Positions 43,995 through 52,562 are shown, counted from the first letter of the stretch. The stretch: 64,000 nt of DNA from Sphingobacteriales bacterium (GCA_016200915.1 JACQDV010000017.1:1-64000), one strand, 5' to 3'. Program-made: numbers and translations. The notes: a model not told the origin generated them from the sequence alone.

Positions 43995-44037
43995 GGCGAG
44001 TGCCGCATAGGTTACACATATCTGTATGACACTCGCC
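43995..44037. repeat. third GGCGAGTG/CACTCGCC hairpin
   Basis: GGCGAGTG at 43995-44002 and CACTCGCC at 44030-44037, 8-bp perfect arms with a 27-bp loop unlike copies 1 and 2. It is 58 bp before the DUF4261-like gene. Confidence 0.75.
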
Positions 44038-44094
44038 TTCGAAAGAGGATTTTCTCTTAATTGAGTCAAAATCTCAATAATTAAACCTTGGTTT

Positions 44095-44871
44095 ATGCGA
44101 TCACTTTTTAAATCAAAAAGCAAAAAAGAAAACATCAGAATCATTTTAGGTATGGTAATGCTTGCAGATGAATTGCCATTAAATAAGGACGCTTTTTATC
44201 AGGATTTTATTAAAAATTATTCACGAAAAGCAAAGAAAATTACTGGAGATAATTCAGTTTCTACAATCACAATTGATGGCCAACTGGTACTTATTGCACA
44301 CATGCCTGTACCAATTCCTAATAGCGATATTGAAAGAACTGCTGAATATGCCTACAATTGGGAGACAGCAGTTGAAGATACAAAAGATCATAAAAGTCAC
44401 CTTATAGTATCCATTACAAGTGGAGATGCTTCAACAATAGAAAGATTTAAAATTTTTACTGAAGTGATTTGTTCCTTACTAAGAACAACAAATGCTATAG
44501 GAGTATATAAAGGGAATCAATCCTTGCTAATTCAAAAAGAAAGTTATCTGGATATAGCATCTCACATGGATGATGAAACACTACCGTTATACCTTTGGAT
44601 ATATTTTGGAATACGCAGAAATGAAAACGGATTTTCGTCTTACACATATGGTCTGAAAGAGTTCAACAAACTTGAAATGGAAATTATTGAATCCTCAAAA
44701 AGTCCTGAAGAAATACAAAGTTTTATTTATAACATGACACACTATGTGCTGGACTATGATGTCTCTTTCAAAGATGGACAAACTTGTGGAATGTCAGCAG
44801 ATGAAAGAATTCCAATTACTTTATCGAAAGGAGTGTTTGTTGAAGGAGAAAGTTTTAAACTCAGCTATTGA
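44095..44871 (+). CDS. DUF4261-like protein of unknown function
   Basis: 258 aa, no signal peptide. Opening RIILGMVMLADELPLNKDAFYQDF and the later HLIVSITSGD, MDDETLPLYLWIYFGIRR and SSYTYGLKEFNKLEMEII match the DUF4261 family as I remember it. The basic N-terminus (KSKSKK) precedes it. No catalytic motif is evident. It converges on rplQ across a shared terminator. Confidence 0.75.
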   Translation: MRSLFKSKSKKENIRIILGMVMLADELPLNKDAFYQDFIKNYSRKAKKITGDNSVSTITIDGQLVLIAHMPVPIPNSDIERTAEYAYNWETAVEDTKDHKSHLIVSITSGDASTIERFKIFTEVICSLLRTTNAIGVYKGNQSLLIQKESYLDIASHMDDETLPLYLWIYFGIRRNENGFSSYTYGLKEFNKLEMEIIESSKSPEEIQSFIYNMTHYVLDYDVSFKDGQTCGMSADERIPITLSKGVFVEGESFKLSY

Positions 44872-44877
44872 AACAAA

Positions 44878-44901
44878 AAGTCCCGCCAAATGGCAGGACT
44901 T
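44878..44901 (-). terminator. bidirectional terminator of the alpha operon and the DUF4261-like gene
   Basis: Ten-base arms AAGTCCCGCC and GGCAGGACTT (one mismatch) with a 4-base loop. On the minus strand the stem is followed by TTTTTG, so it ends the ribosomal operon; the plus strand has only a short AT run. Confidence 0.8.
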
Positions 44902-44925
44902 AATTATAGTAAGCAATTAGTTAGC

Positions 44926-45429
44926 TTATTCTGCTGATTTTTCTTCAGTGCTTGCTTCTGCAGCTTTTTTATCTGCCGTAGCTTTAGCGGAGGCAGACTT
45001 CTTAGCACCACCGGCACGACGGGTTTTCTTAGCAGGAGCTTTCGCTTCGCCTTTACCCTTACCGTATATTTCGTTGAAGTCAACCAGTTCAATCATCGCT
45101 AAGTCAGCATTATCACCCACACGGGCATGCAGCTTAATGATTCTTGTATAACCACCGGGGCGGCTTGCTACTTTTTCAGCAACCGTTCCAAACAATTCAG
45201 TAACTGCTTCTTTATCCTGTAAGTAACTAAATACTACACGACGCTGATGTGTACTGTTTGTTTTTGCTTTAGTGATCAGTGGTTCAATAAATACTCTTAA
45301 TGCTTTAGCTTTTGCCACAGTAGTTACAATACGCTTATGTGTAATTAGCTGGCTGGCTAAATTGTTCAGCAATGCTTTACGGTGCGAAGCCGTTCTGCTG
45401 AGGTTTTTAATTTTGTCTCCGTGACGCAT
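44926..45429 (-). CDS. rplQ: 50S ribosomal protein L17 with C-terminal extension
   Basis: 167 aa from the ATG at 45429 ([25 protein letters not shown], a textbook L17 start); the frame from 45480 is a false extension through an octamer repeat. The L17 core ends near residue 120 ([14 protein letters not shown]). The tail, about 45 residues rich in Ala/Lys, contains [13 protein letters not shown], encoded by a palindrome-like DNA segment at 44970-44999. Last gene of the alpha operon. Confidence 0.96.
   Translation of the reverse strand: MRHGDKIKNLSRTASHRKALLNNLASQLITHKRIVTTVAKAKALRVFIEPLITKAKTNSTHQRRVVFSYLQDKEAVTELFGTVAEKVASRPGGYTRIIKLHARVGDNADLAMIELVDFNEIYGKGKGEAKAPAKKTRRAGGAKKSASAKATADKKAAEASTEEKSAE
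44970..44999. repeat. repeat-like palindrome inside the rplQ tail
   Basis: The minus-strand sequence encoding [10 protein letters not shown] (AGTCTGCCTCCG...TACGGCAGA) has complementary ends and resembles an interspersed Bacteroidota repeat that I recall from other coding and non-coding sites. Only one copy is seen in this window. Confidence 0.5.
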
Positions 45430-45439
45430 GACTTTAAAA

Positions 45440-45463
45440 ATTTGAAGATTTGAAGATTTGAAG
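45440..45463. repeat. three exact copies of ATTTGAAG
   Basis: Exact 8-bp tandem repeat in the rpoA-rplQ spacer, immediately before the rplQ start. It is the only 8-bp array among the otherwise 7-bp-phased spacers of this operon. Confidence 0.85.
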
Positions 45464-45568
45464 ATGTGTTGATGAGACATCCCAAAACTAAATCCTTGTT
45501 ATTAAATAATTCGATTGTACCGTGTCAGGAATTACAATCTACTTTTCTTACTTACTACTCGCAGCTTC

Positions 45569-46570
45569 TTAAAAATCTTCTTTATCAACACCCAGTTTGC
45601 TCAGGTCCATACCAAAGTGCAAACCTCTTTCACCCAACACCTGCTCAATTTCAGCTAAAGACTTCTGACCAAAGTTTCTGAACTTCATCAGGTCTTCCTG
45701 CTCATATTGTACCAGTTCGCTTAAGCTGTTGATCTTAGCAGCTTTCAAACAGTTAAAGGCACGAACAGAAAGATCTAAATCTTCCAATGGCGTTTTCAGC
45801 ACTTTGCGCAGTTGCAGCATTTGCTCATCTACCACATCTTCTTTCTTGTCTTCTTTATTATCAAACGTGATGTTTTCATCAGTGATGATCATCAGGTGCT
45901 GAATCAATATACGGGAAGCTTGTTTTACCGCTTCTTCAGGATGAATCGTTCCGTCAGTAACAACTTCCATGATCAGTTTTTCAAAATCAGTACGTTGTTC
46001 CACACGGGTATTCTCAATAGAATACTTTACGTTTTTAATTGGCGTGTGAATAGAATCGGTTGGAGTATAACCAAACGGAGCATCTTTCACTTTGTTATCT
46101 TCAGCAGGAACATAACCACGGCCTTTACCGATAGTGATTTCAATATCTAATTTGGCAGAAGGATCCATAATGCAGATCAACTGCTCAGGATTCATTACTT
46201 CAAAGCTTTGAGTAGCTTCACCAATAGTAGCCGCCGTAAATTCAGTGCGGTTCTTCAGGCTCAGCATTAATTTTTCCTGGTTCACATCGTGGTCAACTTT
46301 CTTCTTAAAACGAACTTGTTTTAAGTTAAGGATAATTTCCACCACGTCTTCGGTTACCCCTTTTAAAGTAGCAAACTCATGGTCAGCTCCTTCAATCTTT
46401 ACACCAATAATAGCATAACCCTCTAAAGAGTTTAATAACACACGGCGAAGTGCATTACCAATGGTTACACCATAACCTGGTTCTAACGGACGAAATTCAA
46501 AAAGTGCTTCAAAGTCCGTTGCTTTTTGAAGAACTATTTTATCTGGTTTTACAAAATTTAAAATACCCAT
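45569..46570 (-). CDS. rpoA: RNA polymerase alpha subunit
   Basis: 333 aa. N-terminal dimer domain (FRPLEPGYGVTIGNALRRVLLNSLEGYAI) and C-terminal domain (LDLSVRAFNCLKAAKINSLSELV, FGQKSLAEI) are intact. Part of core RNA polymerase. Downstream of rpsD across a 209-bp repeat-filled spacer. Confidence 0.98.
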   Translation of the reverse strand: MGILNFVKPDKIVLQKATDFEALFEFRPLEPGYGVTIGNALRRVLLNSLEGYAIIGVKIEGADHEFATLKGVTEDVVEIILNLKQVRFKKKVDHDVNQEKLMLSLKNRTEFTAATIGEATQSFEVMNPEQLICIMDPSAKLDIEITIGKGRGYVPAEDNKVKDAPFGYTPTDSIHTPIKNVKYSIENTRVEQRTDFEKLIMEVVTDGTIHPEEAVKQASRILIQHLMIITDENITFDNKEDKKEDVVDEQMLQLRKVLKTPLEDLDLSVRAFNCLKAAKINSLSELVQYEQEDLMKFRNFGQKSLAEIEQVLGERGLHFGMDLSKLGVDKEDF

Positions 46571-46582
46571 ATTGAAAATTTG

Positions 46583-46752
46583 TAGTTTATTGTTTGATGT
46601 TTATGGTTACCAGCTTTGGTATTTCTTATCACCTTCTGTTGCGTCGCACTCTTGTACGTTCTGTAATTCTTTTCAGCTTTAAAGTTTGCAGTTGCCAGTC
46701 TTCAGTTCGCATCTCAAAGGTTGAGCTGCCCACTGCCAACTGAATACTGCCC
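46583..46752. repeat. 7-bp-phased arrays in the rpsD-rpoA spacer
   Basis: Array one at 46583-46617: TAGTTTA, TTGTTTG, ATGTTTA, TGGTTAC, CAGCTTT. Array two at 46683-46710: AGTTTGC, AGTTGCC, AGTCTTC, AGTTCGC. Array three at 46725-46752: GCTGCCC, ACTGCCA, ACTGAAT, ACTGCCC, roughly complementary to array two, so 46683-46752 can fold. TGTTGCGTCGCACTCTTGTA follows at 46638-46657. Confidence 0.8.
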
Positions 46753-46779
46753 ACTAAAAAAAGAACTCAACATTCACGA

Positions 46780-47385
46780 TTACTTACTATACAATTCCAC
46801 AATCAGTTGTTCCTTGATGTTCTCAGGAACACTTTCTCTCTCAGGATAAGCAATGAAAGTACCTCTCATTTCACCTTCATTCCAGTCTAACCAGCTGAAC
46901 TTAGGATTCTTTCCTTTAAAAGCGCTGATGATAGCAGTGTTGGTCTTGTCTTTATCTTTAATGCTGATTACATCACCAGCCTTTAATGAATAAGAAGGAA
47001 CGTTAACCACTTCACCATTTACTGTAATGTGTTTGTGACTTACCAACTGGCGTGCAGCAGGACGTGAAGGAGCAATACCTAAGCGGTAAATGGTGTTGTC
47101 AAGACGAGCCTCTAATAATTTAATGAGGTTTTCACCGGTAACACCAGTAATACGGGCTGCTTCTTCAAATGTTTTGCGAAATTGCTTTTCCAATACACCA
47201 TAAGTGTATTTAGCTTTTTGCTTTTCACGTAACTGTAAGGCGTATTCGCCTAAAGTTTTACGCTTACGTGTTGCGCCATGCTGACCTGGGGGCAGGCTGT
47301 TTTTAGTTAACCATTTGCCATTGCCTAATACAGGCTCACCAAAAATGCGGGAAATCTTGGTCTTGGGACCAGTGTAACGTGCCAT
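46780..47385 (-). CDS. rpsD: 30S ribosomal protein S4
   Basis: 201 aa. Seen: ARYTGPKTKISRIFGEP, LLEARLDNTIYRLGIAPSRPAARQLVSHKHITVNGEVVN (S4 RNA-binding domain). Primary binder of 16S rRNA and a candidate operon autoregulator. No zinc cysteines, the C-minus type. Confidence 0.98.
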   Translation of the reverse strand: MARYTGPKTKISRIFGEPVLGNGKWLTKNSLPPGQHGATRKRKTLGEYALQLREKQKAKYTYGVLEKQFRKTFEEAARITGVTGENLIKLLEARLDNTIYRLGIAPSRPAARQLVSHKHITVNGEVVNVPSYSLKAGDVISIKDKDKTNTAIISAFKGKNPKFSWLDWNEGEMRGTFIAYPERESVPENIKEQLIVELYSK

Positions 47386-47502
47386 AGTTTTTTTTCATTT
47401 ACGCTTTTTAGAAACCGGTGAACTGATCGGTAAAAGCGTTAAAAAATTAATCAGTCACCCTTTTTAAAAATGAAAGCTATGCGCTTATCAATATGTAAGA
47501 AA

Positions 47503-47537
47503 AGCTAATAGCCATCAGCTGATAGCTGTTAGCTAAT
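47503..47537. repeat. five 7-bp units in the rpsK-rpsD spacer
   Basis: AGCTAAT, AGCCATC, AGCTGAT, AGCTGTT, AGCTAAT in exact phase, ending 3 bp before the rpsK stop. Confidence 0.85.
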
Positions 47538-47540
47538 TCA

Positions 47541-47957
47541 TTAAACTCTTCTTTTCTTAGGCGGACGGCAACCGTTATGCGGTAACGGAGTTACGTCTTT
47601 AATCATAGTTACTTCAATGCCAGACTGAGATAATGCACGGATAGCGCCTTCTCTGCCTGAACCGGGGCCTTTTACAAAAACCTCTACTCTTTTTACACCT
47701 GCATCAAATGCTACTTTACCGGCATCTGCGGCGGCCATCTGGGCAGCATAAGGAGTGTTCTTTTTAGAACCCTTAAAACCCATTTTACCTGCACTGCTCC
47801 AGCTTATAACCTGGCCTTGCTTGTTAGTAATACTGATGATTAAGTTGTTGAAACTGGCAGTAATGTGTGCATCTGCTTGTGCCTCTACTTTTACCACCCT
47901 TTTTTTAGCAGCTGCTTTAGCGCTTAATTGTTGCTGCTGTTGTTGTGCTTTTGCCAT
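47541..47957 (-). CDS. rpsK: 30S ribosomal protein S11
   Basis: 138 aa. The core is standard ([42 protein letters not shown], ending [10 protein letters not shown]). The N-terminal 25 residues carry a glutamine run ([17 protein letters not shown]) made by CAA/CAG repeats, longer than in most S11 proteins. Confidence 0.98.
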   Translation of the reverse strand: MAKAQQQQQQLSAKAAAKKRVVKVEAQADAHITASFNNLIISITNKQGQVISWSSAGKMGFKGSKKNTPYAAQMAAADAGKVAFDAGVKRVEVFVKGPGSGREGAIRALSQSGIEVTMIKDVTPLPHNGCRPPKKRRV

Positions 47958-48082
47958 TGTACTTTAAAAGGTAATCTTGTTTTTATAATTATCCCGTGTA
48001 ACCGGAACCTGGTTTAACCCTCCACCTGCACCGGAGTATCCGTAATAAACCAGTAGTTATGGTGCATTTATATAAAAACTAA

Positions 48083-48110
48083 AAGCTGGTAGCTTGTGGC
48101 TAACAGCTTT
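48083..48110. repeat. four 7-bp units in the rpsM-rpsK spacer
   Basis: AAGCTGG, TAGCTTG, TGGCTAA, CAGCTTT in phase, closely related to the array at 48740-48767. They lie 6 bp before the rpsM stop. Confidence 0.85.
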
Positions 48111-48115
48111 CAGGA

Positions 48116-48496
48116 TTATTTCTTAGCTACTTTTTTCTTACCCGCTACTGTCTTACGCTTACCCTTACGTGTGCGGCTGTTTGTTTTAGTACGCTGACCA
48201 CGAACCGGTAAACCTTTACGGTGACGCAGACCACGGTAACAAGCGATATCTAATAAACGCTTGATGCTCATTTGCACTTCACTACGTAACTGACCTTCTA
48301 CTTTCAGTTCGTTAGTAATGATGTTACGGATGGCATTCAGCTCATCATCGTTCCACTCATGTACTTTTTTATCGAAACTGATGCCTGCTTTTTCTAAAAT
48401 GTAGCGGGCAGTAGAATTGCCAATACCATAGATATAGGTAAGGCCTATTTCTCCTCTTTTATTTTTTGGTAAATCAACACCGGCAATACGAGCCAT
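48116..48496 (-). CDS. rpsM: 30S ribosomal protein S13
   Basis: 126 aa. Seen: [33 protein letters not shown] and [28 protein letters not shown], the complete S13 core and basic C-terminus. It binds the 30S head. Confidence 0.98.
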   Translation of the reverse strand: MARIAGVDLPKNKRGEIGLTYIYGIGNSTARYILEKAGISFDKKVHEWNDDELNAIRNIITNELKVEGQLRSEVQMSIKRLLDIACYRGLRHRKGLPVRGQRTKTNSRTRKGKRKTVAGKKKVAKK

Positions 48497-48508
48497 ATTA
48501 TTTGTTTA

Positions 48509-48588
48509 TAGTTTGTTGTTTGTAGTTTTTTGTTTCTGGTTGCTTGTTTCTGGTTGTTGTAACCAGTAACTAATAACCAGCAACTATT
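48509..48588. repeat. long 7-bp-phased array with opposed halves, rpmJ-rpsM spacer
   Basis: TAGTTTG, TTGTTTG, TAGTTTT, TTGTTTC, TGGTTGC, TTGTTTC, TGGTTGT, then a 3-bp shift and AACCAGT, AACTAAT, AACCAGC, AACTATT. The second half is the complementary kind (CTGGTT versus AACCAG), so the array can form a hairpin. Confidence 0.85.
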
Positions 48589-48591
48589 TTC

Positions 48592-48708
48592 TTATCCCTG
48601 TCTTTGCTTGAAGCGTGGATTTTTTTTGTTGATAACAAATAACTTTCCTTTTCTGCGTACAATCTTGCAATCTGCACTGCGTTTTTTAATTGAAGCTCTA
48701 ACCTTCAT
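48592..48708 (-). CDS. rpmJ: 50S ribosomal protein L36
   Basis: 38 aa, found by reading the gap between infA and rps[39 protein letters not shown] and TAA. One Cys is kept ([12 protein letters not shown]) and the usual later zinc ligands are missing, so this is a zinc-free (C-minus) form. Normal position in the Bacteroidota alpha operon. Confidence 0.96.
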   Translation of the reverse strand: MKVRASIKKRSADCKIVRRKGKLFVINKKNPRFKQRQG

Positions 48709-48739
48709 CGTTTTGAGTTTTTTGTTTCTTTATTGCGTG

Positions 48740-48767
48740 TAGCTTGCAGCTTGTGGCTTACAGCTTT
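48740..48767. repeat. four 7-bp units in the infA-rpmJ spacer
   Basis: TAGCTTG, CAGCTTG, TGGCTTA, CAGCTTT in phase, 2 bp before the infA stop. Confidence 0.85.
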
Positions 48768-48769
48768 AT

Positions 48770-48988
48770 TTACTTATACCTGAATATTATTCTTCCCCTT
48801 GTTAAATCATACGGGCTCATCTCCACTCCCACTTTATCACCCGGCAATATGCGGATGTAATTCATTCTCATCTTTCCACTGATGGTGGCCAGTATTTCAT
48901 GTCCATTTTCAAGCTTCACCTTAAACATCGCATTGCTTAATGCTTCGATGATAGTTCCGTCCTGTTTAATGAGTGCCTGTTTAGCCAT
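48770..48988 (-). CDS. infA: translation initiation factor IF-1
   Basis: 72 aa, full length OB-fold: [65 protein letters not shown]. First gene of this ribosomal unit here; the spc operon genes (secY, map) that often precede it are absent. Confidence 0.98.
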   Translation of the reverse strand: MAKQALIKQDGTIIEALSNAMFKVKLENGHEILATISGKMRMNYIRILPGDKVGVEMSPYDLTRGRIIFRYK

Positions 48989-49004
48989 ATTCTTTTTGGG
49001 TGCG

Positions 49005-49012
49005 CAAAGATA
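49005..49012 (-). promoter_or_regulatory. candidate -7 promoter element of the alpha operon
   Basis: On the minus strand TATCTTTG, a match to TAnnTTTG, 16 bp before the infA start. A -33 TTTG is not seen at the expected place, so the upstream part of the promoter is uncertain. Confidence 0.5.
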
Positions 49013-49107
49013 TGAGTTAATGACGTAGAAATAAAAAAAATGGGGAAAATTTTCCCCTTTTGGTGGAAAAGCTCCCCAATATAGCTCAATACGGTGACGT
49101 TCAGGGT

Positions 49108-49512
49108 CTAATAAGCCTCTTCGGTAAGGTGAATCTTAGTCATCCGGAGATGATGATTCTGCAAATCATGAACATTGATGGCATGGTCGATAATACTCCT
49201 TTCCTGCCGGTACCAAACCTCCATGCGACTGAAATCTCCTTTTTTGGGAAGATGGATACGGAAAGCCCCTTTCAGGTATTTTACAGAGCCGTCTTCCTGG
49301 TCTTCTTTAGTAAACTTCAAATTCAATAACTGTGCTTCATCAAGGGGAACAGGAGCCAGGTCTTTTTCATCGTACCAGAATTCCTGGTCACCATGAGATA
49401 CGATGACCTTTCGTTCTCCCTTGTCAATACGTGTTACTTCGCCGATGTTGGTAGTTTCTTCAAATGTGGCTTTAACAATATCGCCTAATTGGAGGTCTGA
49501 AATTTTAATCAT
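49108..49512 (-). CDS. conserved hypothetical protein, SH3-like N-terminus
   Basis: 134 aa from the ATG at 49512 ([39 protein letters not shown] reads as a small beta-barrel). The C-terminal half has [30 protein letters not shown] and [16 protein letters not shown], which I recall from uncharacterised Bacteroidota proteins. No catalytic residues stand out. It is upstream of infA with an 83-bp repeat-free gap after it. Confidence 0.8.
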   Translation of the reverse strand: MIKISDLQLGDIVKATFEETTNIGEVTRIDKGERKVIVSHGDQEFWYDEKDLAPVPLDEAQLLNLKFTKEDQEDGSVKYLKGAFRIHLPKKGDFSRMEVWYRQERSIIDHAINVHDLQNHHLRMTKIHLTEEAY

Positions 49513-49574
49513 AGCAACAATCAATTTAGATTCCTGAATTTACAAAAGTTTGGGTAACAGAAAAATGAAATTTA

Positions 49575-50693
49575 TCACGACCTTTTGCGATAACTCAAAA
49601 TAGCCCAGCCATTCAGCGCCACGGCAAAACCTCCCATGATTAATAAATCTTTGCTGATATCCGCAAGAGTGCTTCCTTTTAGCACCACCATCCGCATTAC
49701 ATTAACAAAGTAAGAAACGGGATTGAATCTGGTAATCCATTGTGCCCATTCTGGCATGCTGTCAATTGAAGTATATAATCCCCCTAACAATACAAATATC
49801 ATCATTACGAAAAATGACAGCAGCATGGCCTGTTGCTGATTTACTGAATAGGTGGAAATTAAAAGTCCTAACCCAAGAATAGCAAGCAGGTAAACTGCAG
49901 CAAATACATATATAGTGAGGAAACTTCCAGCAGGGATAATTCCATAAGCTACCCTTGCTACTGTTAAACCCATAGTCAATACTACCAAACCCAATATCCA
50001 GAAAGGGATAAGTTTACCTAATATGAAATGATATTTCTTTACCGGTGTTACGTTGATTTGCTCAATGGTGCCTATCTCCTTTTCTTTTACAATGTTGATA
50101 GCAGTAAGGTTGGCGCCAACCATCGTCAATAAAATCACGAGTATGCCTGGCACCATAAAATATTTATAATTCATCAATGGATTAAACCAGTTGGAAGAAG
50201 TAACTTCAATCTGTGTTTCCGGACTAAACCTCGGCAGTTGCACCCACTCCGTTCTTACTTCATTATTATAGTTTTGAATGATAGTGCGGAGATAAGCTCC
50301 GCCTAAATTTCCTTTCACTCCATTAATAGCATTTACAGCGACAAATATTTTGGCTTCATCTTCTTTTACCAGATCTTTTTCAAAGTTGGCGGGAATTTCC
50401 ATAATCAAATCTGAACGGTCATGTTCAATTTCATTCATGGATTTATCAAAAGAAGGCGAATAATCATTTAATATAAAATAACCGGAAGCAGTAATTTTTG
50501 AAACAAGTTGACGGGAATATTCGGAATGGTCATGATCAACCACACTCAGTTTAATATTCTTCATTTCATAATCAGCTGCCAATGGTAGTATCAGCAATTG
50601 TATTACCGGCATAATAAAGATGATGCGGATAATAGCCTTATCCCGGAATATCTGGCGAAACTCTTTCTGCAATAAAAATTTCAGTGTCCTCAT
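49575..50693 (-). CDS. ABC-2 type permease, YbhR-like
   Basis: 372 aa. One N-terminal helix (IIRIIFIMPVIQLLILPLAA), a large extracytoplasmic loop, then five C-terminal helices with the ABC-2 signature region (INIVKEKEIGTIEQINVTPVKKYHFILGK). It overlaps the next permease by 4 bp. Exports a small hydrophobic molecule with the two ATPases encoded upstream (inference by analogy to the E. coli YbhGFSR pump). Confidence 0.92.
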   Translation of the reverse strand: MRTLKFLLQKEFRQIFRDKAIIRIIFIMPVIQLLILPLAADYEMKNIKLSVVDHDHSEYSRQLVSKITASGYFILNDYSPSFDKSMNEIEHDRSDLIMEIPANFEKDLVKEDEAKIFVAVNAINGVKGNLGGAYLRTIIQNYNNEVRTEWVQLPRFSPETQIEVTSSNWFNPLMNYKYFMVPGILVILLTMVGANLTAINIVKEKEIGTIEQINVTPVKKYHFILGKLIPFWILGLVVLTMGLTVARVAYGIIPAGSFLTIYVFAAVYLLAILGLGLLISTYSVNQQQAMLLSFFVMMIFVLLGGLYTSIDSMPEWAQWITRFNPVSYFVNVMRMVVLKGSTLADISKDLLIMGGFAVALNGWAILSYRKRS

Positions 50694-51796
50694 GCCAAAC
50701 GAATTTTAAATTTCTTAATAGCCACCGTAAGAAAGAAAAGCATCATACCGGTTAACACTAATGTTTCCTTCCATATTGCATGAAATCCAATTCCTTTTAT
50801 CATCACTGATTTTACAATAGTGAAATACCATTTAGCCGGAACCATATTGGAGACGATGCGTAAAGGCAGCGGCATATTTTCAATAGGAAACATAAAACCA
50901 CTCAACATAATTGTCGGTAAAAACATACCCACTAATGAAATGAACATAGCAGTTTGTTGCGAGGCAGCAGCAGATGAAATCAGCAATCCTAATGACAGGG
51001 AAACAAGTATAAACAGTATGCTTTCAAATAACAATAAAACCAGGCTGCCATTAATAGGAACATCCAGTACAAAACGGCTTAATAATAAAATACTGCTGAT
51101 GTTTACAGCTGATAAAACGAGATAAGGCACTGCTTTGGCAATTACTACCATTTGAGGTTTCATGGGTGATACCAGCATAATTTCCATGGTACCCATTTCT
51201 TTTTCTTTTACAATGGTGATAGCTGTCATCATAGTACAAACCAGCAACAACACCATGGCCATTACGCCGGGCACAAAGTTGTAAGCGCCTTTTAATTGAG
51301 GATTATAAAGATTTCTTATTTCAACATTGATGGTATAAGGTAGTTTACGGTCATTGGTAATTCTTTTTTGATAATCCATTATTACAGCCGTAGCATAATT
51401 CGTAAGCTGATTCGCTGTGTTGGGATCTGAAGCATCAGCAATCAGTTGCACCTGTGCTTTATTGAAATGCTGTAAGTCGGAAGCAAATTGCTGCGGAATC
51501 ACTACTGCAAGTTTTATTTTACCTTTCTTAAACTCTGCTTCTATTTCATTATAAGAATATAAATTCTTCTCTATTTCAAAATAACGACTGGCATTCAGTT
51601 CCGTCATTAATGAAGTTGAAGCCGCATCTTTAGCATTATCCAGTATGGCAATCTTAGAATTCTTTACTTCATTGGTAAGGGCAAAACCAAAGATGATGAT
51701 CTGCACCACCGGCATCCCCAGCAGGATAAACATCGTACGTTTATCACGCCAGATGTGCAGGAATTCTTTTTTTATAAAGGATAAAAATTGTTTCAT
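50690..51796 (-). CDS. ABC-2 type permease, YbhS-like
   Basis: 368 aa from the ATG at 51796 (the TTG at 51811 is less likely). Same topology as its neighbour with ITIVKEKEMGTMEIMLVSPMKPQMVVIAK before the C-terminal helices. Partner of the adjacent permease; the pair forms the membrane channel. Confidence 0.92.
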   Translation of the reverse strand: MKQFLSFIKKEFLHIWRDKRTMFILLGMPVVQIIIFGFALTNEVKNSKIAILDNAKDAASTSLMTELNASRYFEIEKNLYSYNEIEAEFKKGKIKLAVVIPQQFASDLQHFNKAQVQLIADASDPNTANQLTNYATAVIMDYQKRITNDRKLPYTINVEIRNLYNPQLKGAYNFVPGVMAMVLLLVCTMMTAITIVKEKEMGTMEIMLVSPMKPQMVVIAKAVPYLVLSAVNISSILLLSRFVLDVPINGSLVLLLFESILFILVSLSLGLLISSAAASQQTAMFISLVGMFLPTIMLSGFMFPIENMPLPLRIVSNMVPAKWYFTIVKSVMIKGIGFHAIWKETLVLTGMMLFFLTVAIKKFKIRLA

Positions 51797-51814
51797 TGTT
51801 TGATTGTTCAATTG

Positions 51815-52561
51815 TTAATCTGCGTTCCTCACTGCTTTTCTTGCTAATTTCAAAAACACTTCATCCATTGATTTTGCCTCAAATGTTTTTTTAAGCTGAG
51901 CAGGCGTATCTAATGCATCAATTCTTCCATCCACCATTATACTTACACGGTTACAATATTCAGCTTCATCCATATAGTGTGTGGTAACAAAAATGGTGAT
52001 GCCATCAGCTGCGGCTTGGTAAATCATATTCCAGAATTCTCTTCTCGTTACAGGATCCACTCCTCCCGTAGGCTCATCTAAAAAAACAATTTCAGGTTCA
52101 TGAAAGATGGCGACTGAAAAAGCCAATTTCTGTTTCCAGCCCAATGGCAGCGACTTAACTAATTTATCACCTTCAGTTTCCAGGTGAAGATGTCTCAAGA
52201 TAAAAACTGTTTTATCTTTTATCTGTTTATCACTCATCCCATAAATGCCGCCATAAAAACGCATATTTTCTTTTACAGTTAAATCATCGTACAAAGAGAA
52301 CTTCTGACTCATGTAACCAATATTCCTTTTTATCTTTTCGTTTTCCTTATATACATCAAATCCCGCCACTGTTGCTTTGCCTGATGTTGGCAACGACAAA
52401 CCACACAACATACGCATGGCCGTTGTTTTACCAGCACCGTTCGCACCGAGGAAACCAAATATTTCACCTTTTTTCACCTCAAAGCTGATATGGTCCACCG
52501 CTGTGAAATCGCCAAAGCGTTTGGTAAGTTGTTCTGCTGTTATTACTTTATCGTTACTCAT
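51815..52561 (-). CDS. ABC transporter ATP-binding protein, YbhF C-half-like
   Basis: 248 aa. Walker A GANGAGKTTAM near residue 40, Q-loop MSQKFSLY, signature variant LPLGWKQKLAF and Walker B EIVFLDEPTGGVDP near 160, with a switch His in TTHYMDE. The ABC signature is unusual (LPLGWKQKL rather than LSGGQ). Two base pairs from the preceding ATPase gene. Confidence 0.93.
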   Translation of the reverse strand: MSNDKVITAEQLTKRFGDFTAVDHISFEVKKGEIFGFLGANGAGKTTAMRMLCGLSLPTSGKATVAGFDVYKENEKIKRNIGYMSQKFSLYDDLTVKENMRFYGGIYGMSDKQIKDKTVFILRHLHLETEGDKLVKSLPLGWKQKLAFSVAIFHEPEIVFLDEPTGGVDPVTRREFWNMIYQAAADGITIFVTTHYMDEAEYCNRVSIMVDGRIDALDTPAQLKKTFEAKSMDEVFLKLARKAVRNAD

Positions 52562-52562
52562 A

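Noticed and set aside
45430-45480. Longer L17 start
   Set aside because: It reads through the ATTTGAAG octamer repeat; MRHGDK is the universal L17 start.
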